The position numbers were made by a program, and so were the translations under genes. Positions 1 through 7,718 of a stretch of 64,000 nucleotides of DNA are shown here, piece after piece. The stretch is taken from assembly GCF_000712075.1 (NCBI RefSeq), contig NZ_JONW01000011.1, forward strand, positions 62,001 to 126,000. The letters are read 5' to 3'. The first letter of the stretch is position 1; each line of letters opens with the position of its first letter. This DNA comes from Caulobacter sp. UNC358MFTsu5.1. GTDB lineage: Bacteria > Pseudomonadota > Alphaproteobacteria > Caulobacterales > Caulobacteraceae. Below the pieces are notes generated by a model that made no database searches, was not told the origin of the DNA, and saw only the letters and a program-made list of their open reading frames with translations.

Positions 1-856
1 AGGTCTCGCTGCCGATGCCGATGCAGGCCCAGCGGTGGTCGCGGAACGCGCAGTCGCTGATCCGCACGTCCTCGGTGGGGCGGCCGATCAGGTTGCCCTC
101 CATGCCCCGGCCGGACTTCAGCGAGATGCAGTCGTCGACCGTGTCGAAGTCGCAGCGCTCGATCACCACCCGGCGGCAGGAGTCGACGTCGATCCCGTCG
201 GCCCCGCCCCGGACCGTCACGCCCCGGAACAGGACGTCGTCGCAATAGACCGGGTGGATCGACCACATGTCGTTCTGTTCGGTGAAGACGTCGGTGACCG
301 ACAGGCCCTGGACCTCGACGAACTCCAGCAGGGCGGGGTGGCGCAGGCCGCTGGCCTTGTCGACCCGGCCGGGGATGGCCTTGGAGCCCAGGATGCGGCC
401 CTTGCCGGCGATGGTGACACCGCGCGCGTCCTGGGCCCAGATCAGGCCGACATGGCCCGGCGTCCAGCGGCCCTCCCAGCGCACTTGGACCACCGGATAG
501 TCGGCCAGGTCGGGCGAGCCCTGCAGCGTCGCGCCCTCGTCCAGCAGCAGGGTGGTGTTCGAGCCGAGGCGCAGCGCGCCGGTCAGGTAGACGCCGGGCG
601 GCACCGTCACCACCCCGCCGCCCAGCACGGCGCAGCGGTCCAGGGCGGTCTGCAGGGCGACCGTGTCCTTGGTCGTCCCGTCGCCCTTGGCGCCGAAGTC
701 GCGCGGGTCGAGGCGCAGCCCGGTCGACTTGGCGGCGGTCTTGGCGGTCGAGGCCGTCGCGGTGGTCGCCAGGGCGGCGGCCCCCAGGCCGGCCGCCGAA
801 AGCACGGCGCGCCGGCTGGGGGAGGGGGCGCTGTCGTCGCGCGCGGTCTTCGTCAT
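1..856 (-). CDS. Glycoside hydrolase family 28 (polygalacturonase-like), 3' end outside window
   Basis: This is the N-terminal 285 residues of a secreted pectin-degrading enzyme; the rest lies beyond base 1. The protein opens with a Tat-like leader (SRRAVLSAAGLG, about residues 14-25) and an Ala/Thr-rich stretch. After that comes the typical start of a GH28/pectate-lyase beta-helix, DPRDFGAKGDGTTKDT, then repeated parallel-helix strands and GADGIDVDSC / DTVDDCISLKSGR, which match the GH28 active-site region with its paired aspartates. The ATG at 856 is the only good start. GH28 enzymes hydrolyse polygalacturonan or related rhamnogalacturonan. A LacI-type palindrome lies just upstream (888-899). 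Substrate specificity cannot be read from this part. Confidence 0.85.
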   Translation of the reverse strand, partial: MTKTARDDSAPSPSRRAVLSAAGLGAAALATTATASTAKTAAKSTGLRLDPRDFGAKGDGTTKDTVALQTALDRCAVLGGGVVTVPPGVYLTGALRLGSNTTLLLDEGATLQGSPDLADYPVVQVRWEGRWTPGHVGLIWAQDARGVTIAGKGRILGSKAIPGRVDKASGLRHPALLEFVEVQGLSVTDVFTEQNDMWSIHPVYCDDVLFRGVTVRGGADGIDVDSCRRVVIERCDFDTVDDCISLKSGRGMEGNLIGRPTEDVRISDCAFRDHRWACIGIGSET

Positions 857-887
857 GGCGGGCCTCCCGAGGCGACGGCCGGTTTCT

Positions 888-899
888 GACACCGGTGTC
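888..899. promoter_or_regulatory. LacI-family-type operator upstream of GH28 gene
   Basis: GACACCGGTGTC is a perfect 12-bp palindrome 32 bases upstream of the GH28 start codon. Its TGACA-N4-TGTC layout, with a central CG, is typical of sites for LacI-family sugar regulators. The regulator is not encoded nearby, so the assignment to LacI is an inference from symmetry and position. Confidence 0.5.
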
Positions 900-965
900 T
901 TTCCTCGGGAGTGTTGGGCGATCAGTCCCCGCTGTAAATCCGCGCGCGAAAAAATGGGGCGGCGG

Positions 966-1319
966 TCACGCCACGTAGCGGGCGATGACCATGCCCAGGA
1001 TGGTGATCATCAGCAGGCCGCCGGCGATGCGCTGGCTGCGGGCGGGGCTGGCGCGGTCCAGGATCTGGACGGCCAGGGCGGTGACGGCGGCGACCACGGC
1101 GACCATCAGCACCTGCTCCTGCCGGCCGAAGGCCCCGCCGTGCAGGATGGCGGCCAGCGGGACCCCGGTGACGATGGCGACCCCCGCCGCGCCGAACTGT
1201 GGACGACGCAGGGCGTCGATCCCGCTTCCGCCCGTCCGGGCCAGCACGAAGGTCGAGCCCGCCCAGAAGACGGCGGACAGCACGTGGAGCGACAGCAGCA
1301 GCATCAAGGCGATGGTCAT
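966..1319 (-). CDS. Small integral membrane protein, 117 aa
   Basis: The product is strongly hydrophobic, with about four predicted membrane segments. The first carries ALMLLLSLHVLSAVFWAGSTF, a His/Trp pattern resembling small CopD/DUF2269-like inner membrane proteins. It has no catalytic motif. The gene is divergent from the MarR regulator at 1402, with an 82-base gap that holds a long palindrome, so it is probably the regulator's main target. The start ATG at 1319 follows an AGGATAT sequence that can serve as ribosome binding site. Function is unknown. Confidence 0.7.
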   Translation of the reverse strand: MTIALMLLLSLHVLSAVFWAGSTFVLARTGGSGIDALRRPQFGAAGVAIVTGVPLAAILHGGAFGRQEQVLMVAVVAAVTALAVQILDRASPARSQRIAGGLLMITILGMVIARYVA

Positions 1320-1364
1320 GGCGATATCCTTTCGCGGACCGCCGTTCTGGCGGTGGCGATATTC

Positions 1365-1391
1365 ATAGACATCGAATCATTCGACGTCTAT
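1365..1391. promoter_or_regulatory. 27-bp near-perfect palindrome, probable MarR operator
   Basis: The two 13-base arms, ATAGACATCGAAT and ATTCGACGTCTAT, flank a single central base at 1378 and mismatch at only one position per arm. The site lies between the divergent membrane protein gene and marR, ending 10 bases before the MarR ATG. A further half-site, ATCGAAT, follows at 1394-1400. MarR proteins usually bind such palindromes in the shared intergenic region. Two GAATC methylation sites (1374-1378 and 1397-1401) fall inside or beside it. Confidence 0.65.
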
Positions 1392-1401
1392 CTATCGAAT
1401 C

Positions 1402-1839
1402 ATGAACCCTCCGGGCCCGCCTTCCGCCCCGCCGATCGGCTTCGTCCTGTCCCAGGTCTCCAAGGCCGTGGCGCGGGCGTTCGACGACGCCATGACCGAG
1501 GCGGGCGGCTCGCTGTCGACCTGGCTGGTGCTGCGCTCGCTGATGCCCGGCGGCCATCAGCCCCAATCGGAGCTGGCCCAGGCCGTGGGGGTGCAGGGGC
1601 CGACCCTGACCCACCACCTGAACGGCCTGGAAGCCCAGGGGCTGATCACCCGCACCCGCGACGCGGCCGACCGCCGGGCCCACCAGGTGGCCCTGACCCC
1701 CGAGGGCCGGGCGCGGTTCCTGCAGCTGCGCCAGACGGCCGAGCGCTTCGACGCCCGCCTGCGCGGCGACCTGACGGGAGCGGAGGTCGACCTGTTGCGG
1801 GGGCTGCTTTTGCGGCTGCGCGCCCACGTGGCGGACTAG
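1402..1839 (+). CDS. MarR-family transcriptional regulator, 145 aa
   Basis: This winged helix-turn-helix regulator has a recognition helix region around SELAQAVGVQGPTLTHHLNGL (about residues 57-77) and the wing TRTRDAADRRAHQVALT with the family's conserved DxRRxxxxLT-type pattern. Length is typical of MarR. It probably represses itself and the divergent membrane protein gene through the palindrome at 1365-1391. The ligand is unknown. The start ATG at 1402 has almost no Shine-Dalgarno sequence, because the operator occupies that space, so translation may be weak or leaderless. Confidence 0.9.
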   Translation: MNPPGPPSAPPIGFVLSQVSKAVARAFDDAMTEAGGSLSTWLVLRSLMPGGHQPQSELAQAVGVQGPTLTHHLNGLEAQGLITRTRDAADRRAHQVALTPEGRARFLQLRQTAERFDARLRGDLTGAEVDLLRGLLLRLRAHVAD

Positions 1840-1865
1840 GTCGCGGCGACCATAATCCGGTCACG

Positions 1866-1929
1866 GAATCAGGAATCGATCACGGATCGCGCTCCGCGAG
1901 CGGGTTAAGGGTATTCTATCCCGCGAATC
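1866..1929 (+). promoter_or_regulatory. cckA upstream region with three GANTC sites
   Basis: GAATC occurs at 1866-1870, 1873-1877 and 1925-1929, within 64 bases directly upstream of cckA. GANTC is the target of the cell-cycle DNA methyltransferase CcrM in Caulobacterales, and clusters in promoters are associated with GcrA/CcrM control. A GGTTAAGGGTATTCTA stretch in the same region (about 1901-1918) could form part of a promoter, but I cannot fix -35 and -10 boxes. Confidence 0.45.
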
Positions 1930-1974
1930 GATGGGCTGGACGCCCGCAAGGCTGAAGAAGGATTTCGGTCGACC

Positions 1975-4089
1975 ATGACCGAGACGCCCATGAAAGACTT
2001 TGGCGCAACAGACTCCGTCGGCGCGAAGCGTCGCCCGGACCTCCTGATCTGGGGCGCGGCCATCTTCCTCGTCCTGGCCGCCGCCTTCGCCGCCGCCCCC
2101 GCCCTGCGGGCCGGTCCCGCCACCCTGGCGGGCCTGCTGCTGCTGGGCGGCGTCGCCGGCGTGGCGATCCTGGGCCTAGTGGCCATCCGCGCCTCGACCG
2201 CTGTGACCGATCCCGAGCCCGAGGGCGCCGAGCTCTTCGTCGACGCCCTGTCGGAGCCTGCGGCCCTCACCGCCGCCGACGGCCGCATCCTGGCCGCCAA
2301 CGCCGCCTGGGCCCAGGCCGTGGGCGACGCCCGCCGCCTGCCCAAGGGCGCGGCCGGCGCCGGCCTGTTCGCCGCCCTGGTCAAGGCCCGCGAAGGGGCC
2401 AAGGGAGAAGGAGGGCGCGCCGACGGGACGCTGGTCATCGGCGGCCACGAGCGTCGCGCCGAGGCCGCCCGCCTGCGCGGCGGCCGCCTGCTGGTCCGCC
2501 TGCCGACGGTGATCGAGAAGGAGGTCTTCGTCCCGACCGCCGCACCGGCCCCGGTGATCTCGCAGTCCGCCCCGGCCCCGCGCACCCTGGACGCCTTCTC
2601 GGGCGCCTCGCCGTTCGGCGCGGCCCTGCTGGACGGGCTGGACCCGTTCAACTCGCGCATCCTGGAAGCCAATCCGGCCCTGACCGCCATGGCCGGCGCC
2701 GTGCCGGCCGGGACGCTGTTCGGCGCCCTGATCGACCCGCCCTCGCGGGCCGAGGCCGAGACCCGCCTGGCCGAGGGCAAGGCCGGTCCGTTCGAGGTGC
2801 GCCTGGCCCGCGACCCGACCCGCATCGCCCACCTCTATCTCTACCGCGCCGACGGGCGGCTGGTGGCCTATCTGATCGACGTGTCCGAGCAGAAGCAGAT
2901 GGAGCTTCAGCTGGCCCAGGCCCAGAAGATGCAGGCCATCGGCCAGCTGGCCGGCGGCGTGGCCCACGACTTCAACAACCTGCTGACCGCCATCCAGCTG
3001 CGCCTGGACGAGCTGCTGCACCGCCACCCGGTGGGCGATCCCTCGTACGAGGGCCTCAACGAGATCCGCCAGACGGGCGTTCGCGCCGCCGACCTGGTCC
3101 GCAAGCTGCTGGCCTTCAGCCGCAAGCAGACCGTCCAGCGCGAGGTGCTGGAACTGGGCGAGCTGATCAGCGAGTTCGAGGTCCTGCTGCGCCGCCTGCT
3201 GCGCGAGGACGTCAAGCTGATCACCGACTACGGCCGCGACCTGCCGCAGGTGCGGGCCGACAAGAGCCAGCTCGAGACCGCCGTCATGAACCTGGCCGTC
3301 AACGCCCGCGACGCGGTGCGGGCTGCCAAGGGCGGCGGCGTCGTGCGCATCCGCACCGCCCGCCTCACCCAGGACGAGGCCCAGAGCCTGGGCTTCCCGG
3401 GCGCCGAGGGCGATCAGGCCTTCATCGAGGTCAGCGACGACGGCCCCGGCATCCCGCCCGAGGTGATGGGCAAGATCTTCGACCCGTTCTTCACCACCAA
3501 GCCGGTGGGCGAGGGGACGGGCCTGGGCCTGGCCACCGTCTACGGCATCGTCAAGCAGAGCGACGGCTGGATCCACGTCCACAGCCGTCCGGGCGAGGGC
3601 GCGGCGTTCCGCATCTTCCTGCCCGTGCACGAGCCGACCCCGGCTCAGGAAGCGGCCGCCGCGGCCGCCGCCGCCGCGCCGGAAGCGGCCAAGCCCCGCG
3701 CCGCCCGCGACCTGTCGGGCGCCGGCCGCATCCTGTTCGTCGAGGACGAGGACGCCGTGCGCGGCGTCGCCGCCCGCCTGCTGCGCGCCCGCGGCTACGA
3801 GGTCCTGGAGGCCAGCGACGGCGAGGAGGCCCTGATCATCGCCGAGGAGAACGCCGGCACGATCGACCTGCTGATCAGCGACGTGATCATGCCCGGCATC
3901 GACGGCCCGACCCTGCTGAAGAAGGCCCGCGGCTATCTGGGCAACGCGCCTGTGATGTTCATCAGCGGCTATGCCGAGGCCGAGTTCAGCGACCTGCTGG
4001 AAGGCGAGACCGGCGTGACCTTCCTGCCCAAGCCCATCGACATCAAGACCCTGGCCGAACGGGTCAAGCAGCAGCTGCAGGCGGCCTAG
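1975..4089 (+). CDS. cckA: Cell cycle hybrid histidine kinase CckA, 704 aa
   Basis: CckA sits at the head of the phosphorelay that phosphorylates CtrA (via ChpT) and so controls the alphaproteobacterial cell cycle. The protein has two N-terminal transmembrane segments (about 22-44 and 47-72), two PAS-like regions (about 85-180 and 210-305), the dimerisation/phosphoacceptor helix with GGVAHDFNN and His331, and an ATPase domain with NLAVNARDA, DDGPGIP and GEGTGLGLATVYG. An alanine-rich linker (559-568) leads to a receiver domain with LLISDVIMPG and phosphoacceptor Asp636 and conserved Lys in FLPKPID. This architecture and length match Caulobacter CckA. The start is ATG 1975 with GAAGAAGGA upstream; an in-frame ATG at 1990 is an alternative. 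Confidence 0.95.
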   Translation: MTETPMKDFGATDSVGAKRRPDLLIWGAAIFLVLAAAFAAAPALRAGPATLAGLLLLGGVAGVAILGLVAIRASTAVTDPEPEGAELFVDALSEPAALTAADGRILAANAAWAQAVGDARRLPKGAAGAGLFAALVKAREGAKGEGGRADGTLVIGGHERRAEAARLRGGRLLVRLPTVIEKEVFVPTAAPAPVISQSAPAPRTLDAFSGASPFGAALLDGLDPFNSRILEANPALTAMAGAVPAGTLFGALIDPPSRAEAETRLAEGKAGPFEVRLARDPTRIAHLYLYRADGRLVAYLIDVSEQKQMELQLAQAQKMQAIGQLAGGVAHDFNNLLTAIQLRLDELLHRHPVGDPSYEGLNEIRQTGVRAADLVRKLLAFSRKQTVQREVLELGELISEFEVLLRRLLREDVKLITDYGRDLPQVRADKSQLETAVMNLAVNARDAVRAAKGGGVVRIRTARLTQDEAQSLGFPGAEGDQAFIEVSDDGPGIPPEVMGKIFDPFFTTKPVGEGTGLGLATVYGIVKQSDGWIHVHSRPGEGAAFRIFLPVHEPTPAQEAAAAAAAAAPEAAKPRAARDLSGAGRILFVEDEDAVRGVAARLLRARGYEVLEASDGEEALIIAEENAGTIDLLISDVIMPGIDGPTLLKKARGYLGNAPVMFISGYAEAEFSDLLEGETGVTFLPKPIDIKTLAERVKQQLQAA

Positions 4090-4195
4090 CTGCCGTGAAA
4101 CGGGCGCCGTCGGACGACCGGACCTGGGGTTTCTGTCGGCCGCGCGCGGCGTGAGGTAAGGCCCCGGCGGACATATCGCCGCCGTCGGGGGACGC

Positions 4196-4627
4196 TTGCA
4201 GCTTCACACCATGATCTCCCTCGGCCTGGCCGTGGGGACCACCGTCTTCGCCGTGAAGTCCGGCGACCGGGCGGCGCGGAGGTTCGGCGTTTCGTTCCTG
4301 GCCTCGTGGGTGGCGTCCCTGGTGGTCAGCAAGCTCCACCTTCCGGGCGGCGCCGGCCTGGCGATCTTCTGCATCGACAGCGCCACCCTGGTCTATTTCG
4401 CCTGGGCGTCGCTCGACGCCCGCCGCATCTGGACGGCGGTGGCGACGGCTTTCATCCTGCTCATCGTGGCCTCGCACGTGGCCACCGCGATCGATTTCAG
4501 GGTGACCCTCGACACCTTCCGGCTGAGCATGGCGCTCTGGAGCTATGGGATCCTGGCCTGCATCGGGTTCGGCGCCTGGTCGAGCCGGCGGGACCAGGCC
4601 CGGACGCCGGTTCTGGCGACGCGATAG
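4196..4627 (+). CDS. Small four-helix membrane protein, 138-143 aa
   Basis: The product has about four hydrophobic helices and no recognisable catalytic motif; I do not recognise the family. Two starts are possible. TTG at 4196 is 5 bases after GGGGGA (4185-4190) and has the better ribosome binding site. ATG at 4211 would give MISLGLAVGT and put the first membrane helix at the very N-terminus. It ends with a charged tail (SSRRDQARTP). It stands between cckA and a convergent GNAT gene and is probably monocistronic. Confidence 0.6.
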   Translation: MQLHTMISLGLAVGTTVFAVKSGDRAARRFGVSFLASWVASLVVSKLHLPGGAGLAIFCIDSATLVYFAWASLDARRIWTAVATAFILLIVASHVATAIDFRVTLDTFRLSMALWSYGILACIGFGAWSSRRDQARTPVLATR

Positions 4628-4632
4628 CGGGA

Positions 4633-5151
4633 TCACCCCCGCTGCAGCAGGACCGTCGGCGCTTCGCGATAGGTGGTCCGCGCCACCTCCAGGAAGCCCA
4701 TCTTGTAGGCCAGCTTCAGGGACGGGGCGTTGTCGGGGTCGATGATGCAGACCACGGGCGCGTCGCCCCATTGGCCCTTGGCCCAGGACAGGGCGCCGGC
4801 GATCGCCTCCGTGGCGAAGCCTCGGCCGTGGGCCCAGCTGGCCAGGGCCCAGCCCATCTCGGGCACGCCGTCGATCGAGGGCTCGATCCCCCGGTGGAAG
4901 TCGGCGAAGCCGATCTCGCCGACATAGCGGCCGGTCGCCGTCTCGCGCGCCGCCCAGTAGCCGTAGCCCAGCACCGCCCACAGCCCCCGGGCCCGCAGCA
5001 GGCGCTGCCAGCTCTCCTCGAGCGTCGAGGTTCGCCCGCCGATGAAGCGGGTCACCATCGGGTCGCCCCACATCGCGGCGCTGTCCTGGAAGTCGGACGC
5101 CTGGGGCGGGCTGAGGGTCAGGCGGGCGGTGGTCAGGGTCGGGGGAATCAT
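4633..5151 (-). CDS. GNAT-family N-acetyltransferase (RimJ/RimL type), 172 aa
   Basis: The fold follows the RimJ/L acetyltransferase pattern: an N-terminal TARLTLSPPQASDF, strand 4 with GEIGFADFH, and acetyl-CoA-binding motif A in WAHGRGFATEAIAGALSWA. A later DPDNAPSLKLAYKMGF gives the conserved Asn-x-x-Ser and the final GF strand typical of the group. It transfers acetyl groups to a small-molecule amine or a protein N-terminus; the substrate is not predictable. It is convergent with the membrane protein gene, 5 bases apart. Confidence 0.88.
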   Translation of the reverse strand: MIPPTLTTARLTLSPPQASDFQDSAAMWGDPMVTRFIGGRTSTLEESWQRLLRARGLWAVLGYGYWAARETATGRYVGEIGFADFHRGIEPSIDGVPEMGWALASWAHGRGFATEAIAGALSWAKGQWGDAPVVCIIDPDNAPSLKLAYKMGFLEVARTTYREAPTVLLQRG

Positions 5152-5228
5152 CGGCTTTCCGGAAGTTGACGCGCCAGCCTATACCGGGGCGGCCCGCCCG
5201 CCACGGACCAGAGAGCCCGGATACGAGC

Positions 5229-5606
5229 ATGACCACGCCGCAAGACGCCATCGCCGCGCGCCGCAAGCTGACCAACAAGCTGATCGCCGGCAAGGACGCC
5301 CGTCGGCTGGCCCCGTTCTTCGCGCCGGACATCAAGGTGATCGTCGGCGACGGCTCGCTGATCCTGGGGGCGCGCGACATGCTGGAGGCCTTCGCCGCCC
5401 AGTTCGCCGACCCGGCCTTCGTCGCCTATGTCCGCACCACCGACCGCATCGAGCTGGACGCCGCCGGCGACCGGGCCGCCGAGCAGGGGACCTGGGTCGG
5501 GACCACGCGGGGCGTCCCGGACACCCGCGGGACCTACCTGGCCACCTGGCGCAAGGTGACCGGCCAGTGGGTGATCGAGAACGAGCTGTTCGTGACGCTG
5601 AGCTGA
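5229..5606 (+). CDS. SnoaL/NTF2-like (DUF4440-type) protein, 125 aa
   Basis: The short protein has the cone-shaped NTF2-like pattern: an N-terminal helix (IAARRKLTNKLIAGKDARRL), F-x-PDIKVIVGDGSLILGAR, then strands ending in TYLATWRKVTGQWVIENELF. Such proteins act as small hydrolases, isomerases or ligand carriers, and the family gives no specific function. ATG 5229 is preferred over the upstream in-frame start at 5166 because the extra 21 residues look non-coding and would overlap the promoter of the divergent GNAT gene. Confidence 0.75.
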   Translation: MTTPQDAIAARRKLTNKLIAGKDARRLAPFFAPDIKVIVGDGSLILGARDMLEAFAAQFADPAFVAYVRTTDRIELDAAGDRAAEQGTWVGTTRGVPDTRGTYLATWRKVTGQWVIENELFVTLS

Positions 5607-5748
5607 GGGACTGGGCGCCAGGCCGCCGGCCGCACGAAACGTGCGCTCCGCCGCAAGATGACGCGAAATTAATACCGGCGCCGTTGCCGCGAGGGGCAAG
5701 GGCCTCTACGCCTTTGCGTCAAACATTTCGAGGGAAGGGGACCCCGCC

Positions 5749-7575
5749 TTGCAAAACCGCCGTCAGATGCTGCTGTCCACCGTCGCCGTCGGCCTGGCCG
5801 CCGCGACCCCGGGCCTGGCGCTCGCTCAGGCCGCCGTCTCGGGCGAGAGCGCCAAGCTCAACGCCCTGCTCGACGCCATCATGGCCAAGCAGCTGCGCCA
5901 GTCGCCCGAGACGGCCACCAGCCTGGGGTTGGACGTCGGCGACCTGGCCTGGACCAAGGCCCAGCTGGCCGACCGCTCGTGGGCCGCGATCGCCGCCGGC
6001 GTCGCCCAGACCAAGCAGCAGCTGGCCGACCTGCGCGCCATCGACCGCAAGGCCCTGACCGGCATGGACGTGGTCAACTACGACACCGTCGAGTTCACCC
6101 TGGCGGTGCAGGACGAGGGCAACACCAAATTCACCTACGCCGGCGGCGGTTCGGGCGCGCCGTACGTGCTCAGCCAGCTGACCGGCGCCTACCAGTCGTA
6201 TCCCGACTTCCTCGACACCCAGCACTCGATCGAGACCAAGGAAGACGCCGACGCCTATCTGTCGCGCATGGAGGCTTTCGCGCGGCTGATGGACCAGGAG
6301 TCCGAGATCGCCAAGCGCGACTACGCCGACGGCGTGATCCCGCCGGACTTCATCATCGACAAGGCCCTGGTCCAGATGAAGGCCTTCGCCGACACCCCGA
6401 CCGCCGAGGCGCCGCTGGTGCTGTCGGTGGCCCGCCGGACCAAGGCCAAGACCATCGCCGGCGACTGGGCCGGCGAGGCCAGCAAGATCTACGAGAACTC
6501 GGTGCTGCCGGCCCTGAAGCGCCAGATCGCCCTGCTGGAGGGCGTCCGTCCGAAGGCCACGCACGACGCCGGCGTCTGGCGCCTGAAGGACGGCGGCGAC
6601 TACTACGCCGTGTCGCTGAAGAACTACACGACCGCCACCCTGACGCCGGACGAGATCCACCAGCTGGGCCTGGACCTGGTGAAGTCGATCAGCGCCGAGG
6701 CCGACAAGCTGTTCAAGAGCATCGGCATGACCAAGGGCACGGTCGGCGAGCGGATGGCCGAGCTGGGCAAGGACATCTACGAGAACACCGACGCGGCCAA
6801 GGAACAGCTGATCAAGGACCTGAACGCCAAGGCTCAATGGATCGAGAAGCAGCTGCCGGCCTATTTCGGCCAGCTGCCCAAGGCCCCGCTGGAGATTCGC
6901 CGGGTGCCCAAGGCCATCGAGGCCGGCGCGCCGGGCGGCTACTACAACTCGCCCTCGTTGGACGGCAAGCGCCCGGGCATCTACTGGATCAACCTGCGCG
7001 ACACCAAGGAGCAGGCCAAGTACACCCTGACCACCCTGACGGTGCACGAGGGCGTCCCGGGCCACCACCTGCAGCTGTCGCTGTCGAACGAGGCGCAGGG
7101 CCTGCCGCTGCTGCGCAAGACGATCGGCAACTCCGGCTACGCCGAGGGCTGGGCGCTGTATTCCGAGCAGCTGGCCGTCGAGATGGGCATCTACAAGAGC
7201 GACCCGCGCGGCCACATCGGCATGCTGCACGACGCCCTGTTCCGCGCCGTCCGCCTCGTGGTCGACAGCGGCATGCACTACAAGAAGTGGAGCCGCGAGC
7301 AGGCCGTGAAGTACATGGCCGAGACCATGGGCGACGAGGAGAGCGGCACGATCACCGAGATCGAACGCTATGTCGTCTGGCCGGGCCAGGCCTGCAGCTA
7401 CATGATCGGCAAGATCACCTGGCTGCGCGCCCGCGAGCGCGCCAAGAAGGCCCTGGGCAAGAAGTTCGACATCCGCCAGTTCCACGACGCCGGCATCCTG
7501 GCGGGCATGACCCCGCTGACCGTGCTGGACAAGGTGGTCGACGACTACATCGCCAAGACCAAGGCGGGGAAGTAG
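5749..7575 (+). CDS. Secreted DUF885-family metallopeptidase-like protein, 608 aa
   Basis: This is a full-length DUF885 protein, about 600 residues. A signal peptide covers roughly residues 1-26 (RRQMLLSTVAVGLAAATPGLA, cleavage after ALAQA), so the product is exported. The predicted zinc motif is HEGVPGHH (about 433-440), an HExxxHH-like variant of gluzincin sites, followed by YAEGWALYSEQLAVEMG, which supplies the downstream Glu. Members are thought to be periplasmic peptidases, but activities are poorly known. TTG at 5749 is chosen because AGGGAAGGGG ends 8 bases before it; the first ATG (5767) would remove the n-region of the signal peptide. Confidence 0.85.
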   Translation: MQNRRQMLLSTVAVGLAAATPGLALAQAAVSGESAKLNALLDAIMAKQLRQSPETATSLGLDVGDLAWTKAQLADRSWAAIAAGVAQTKQQLADLRAIDRKALTGMDVVNYDTVEFTLAVQDEGNTKFTYAGGGSGAPYVLSQLTGAYQSYPDFLDTQHSIETKEDADAYLSRMEAFARLMDQESEIAKRDYADGVIPPDFIIDKALVQMKAFADTPTAEAPLVLSVARRTKAKTIAGDWAGEASKIYENSVLPALKRQIALLEGVRPKATHDAGVWRLKDGGDYYAVSLKNYTTATLTPDEIHQLGLDLVKSISAEADKLFKSIGMTKGTVGERMAELGKDIYENTDAAKEQLIKDLNAKAQWIEKQLPAYFGQLPKAPLEIRRVPKAIEAGAPGGYYNSPSLDGKRPGIYWINLRDTKEQAKYTLTTLTVHEGVPGHHLQLSLSNEAQGLPLLRKTIGNSGYAEGWALYSEQLAVEMGIYKSDPRGHIGMLHDALFRAVRLVVDSGMHYKKWSREQAVKYMAETMGDEESGTITEIERYVVWPGQACSYMIGKITWLRARERAKKALGKKFDIRQFHDAGILAGMTPLTVLDKVVDDYIAKTKAGK

Positions 7576-7587
7576 GCCAGGAAATCT

Positions 7588-7712
7588 TCCCTCCCCCTTG
7601 TGGGGAGGGGGACCGGCGAAGCTGGTGGGTGGGGCATGCTGAGTCAGCAAGACGAGTCAGCAGGCCCCACCCGTCCGCTTCGCGTCCACCCTCCCCATGA
7701 AGGGGAGGGAGT
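7588..7712. repeat. Intergenic hairpin repeat (TCCCCCTTGTGGGGAGGGGG type)
   Basis: The gap between the DUF885 and EAL genes is filled by a repeat with two G/C-run hairpins: CTCCCC/GGGGAG arms near 7591-7608 and again at 7691-7707. The first arm region shares all but one base of TCCCCCTTGTGGGGAGGGGG with the element at 55,803. It lies between convergent gene ends and may act as a terminator for both. Confidence 0.6.
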
Positions 7713-7718
7713 CATCGT

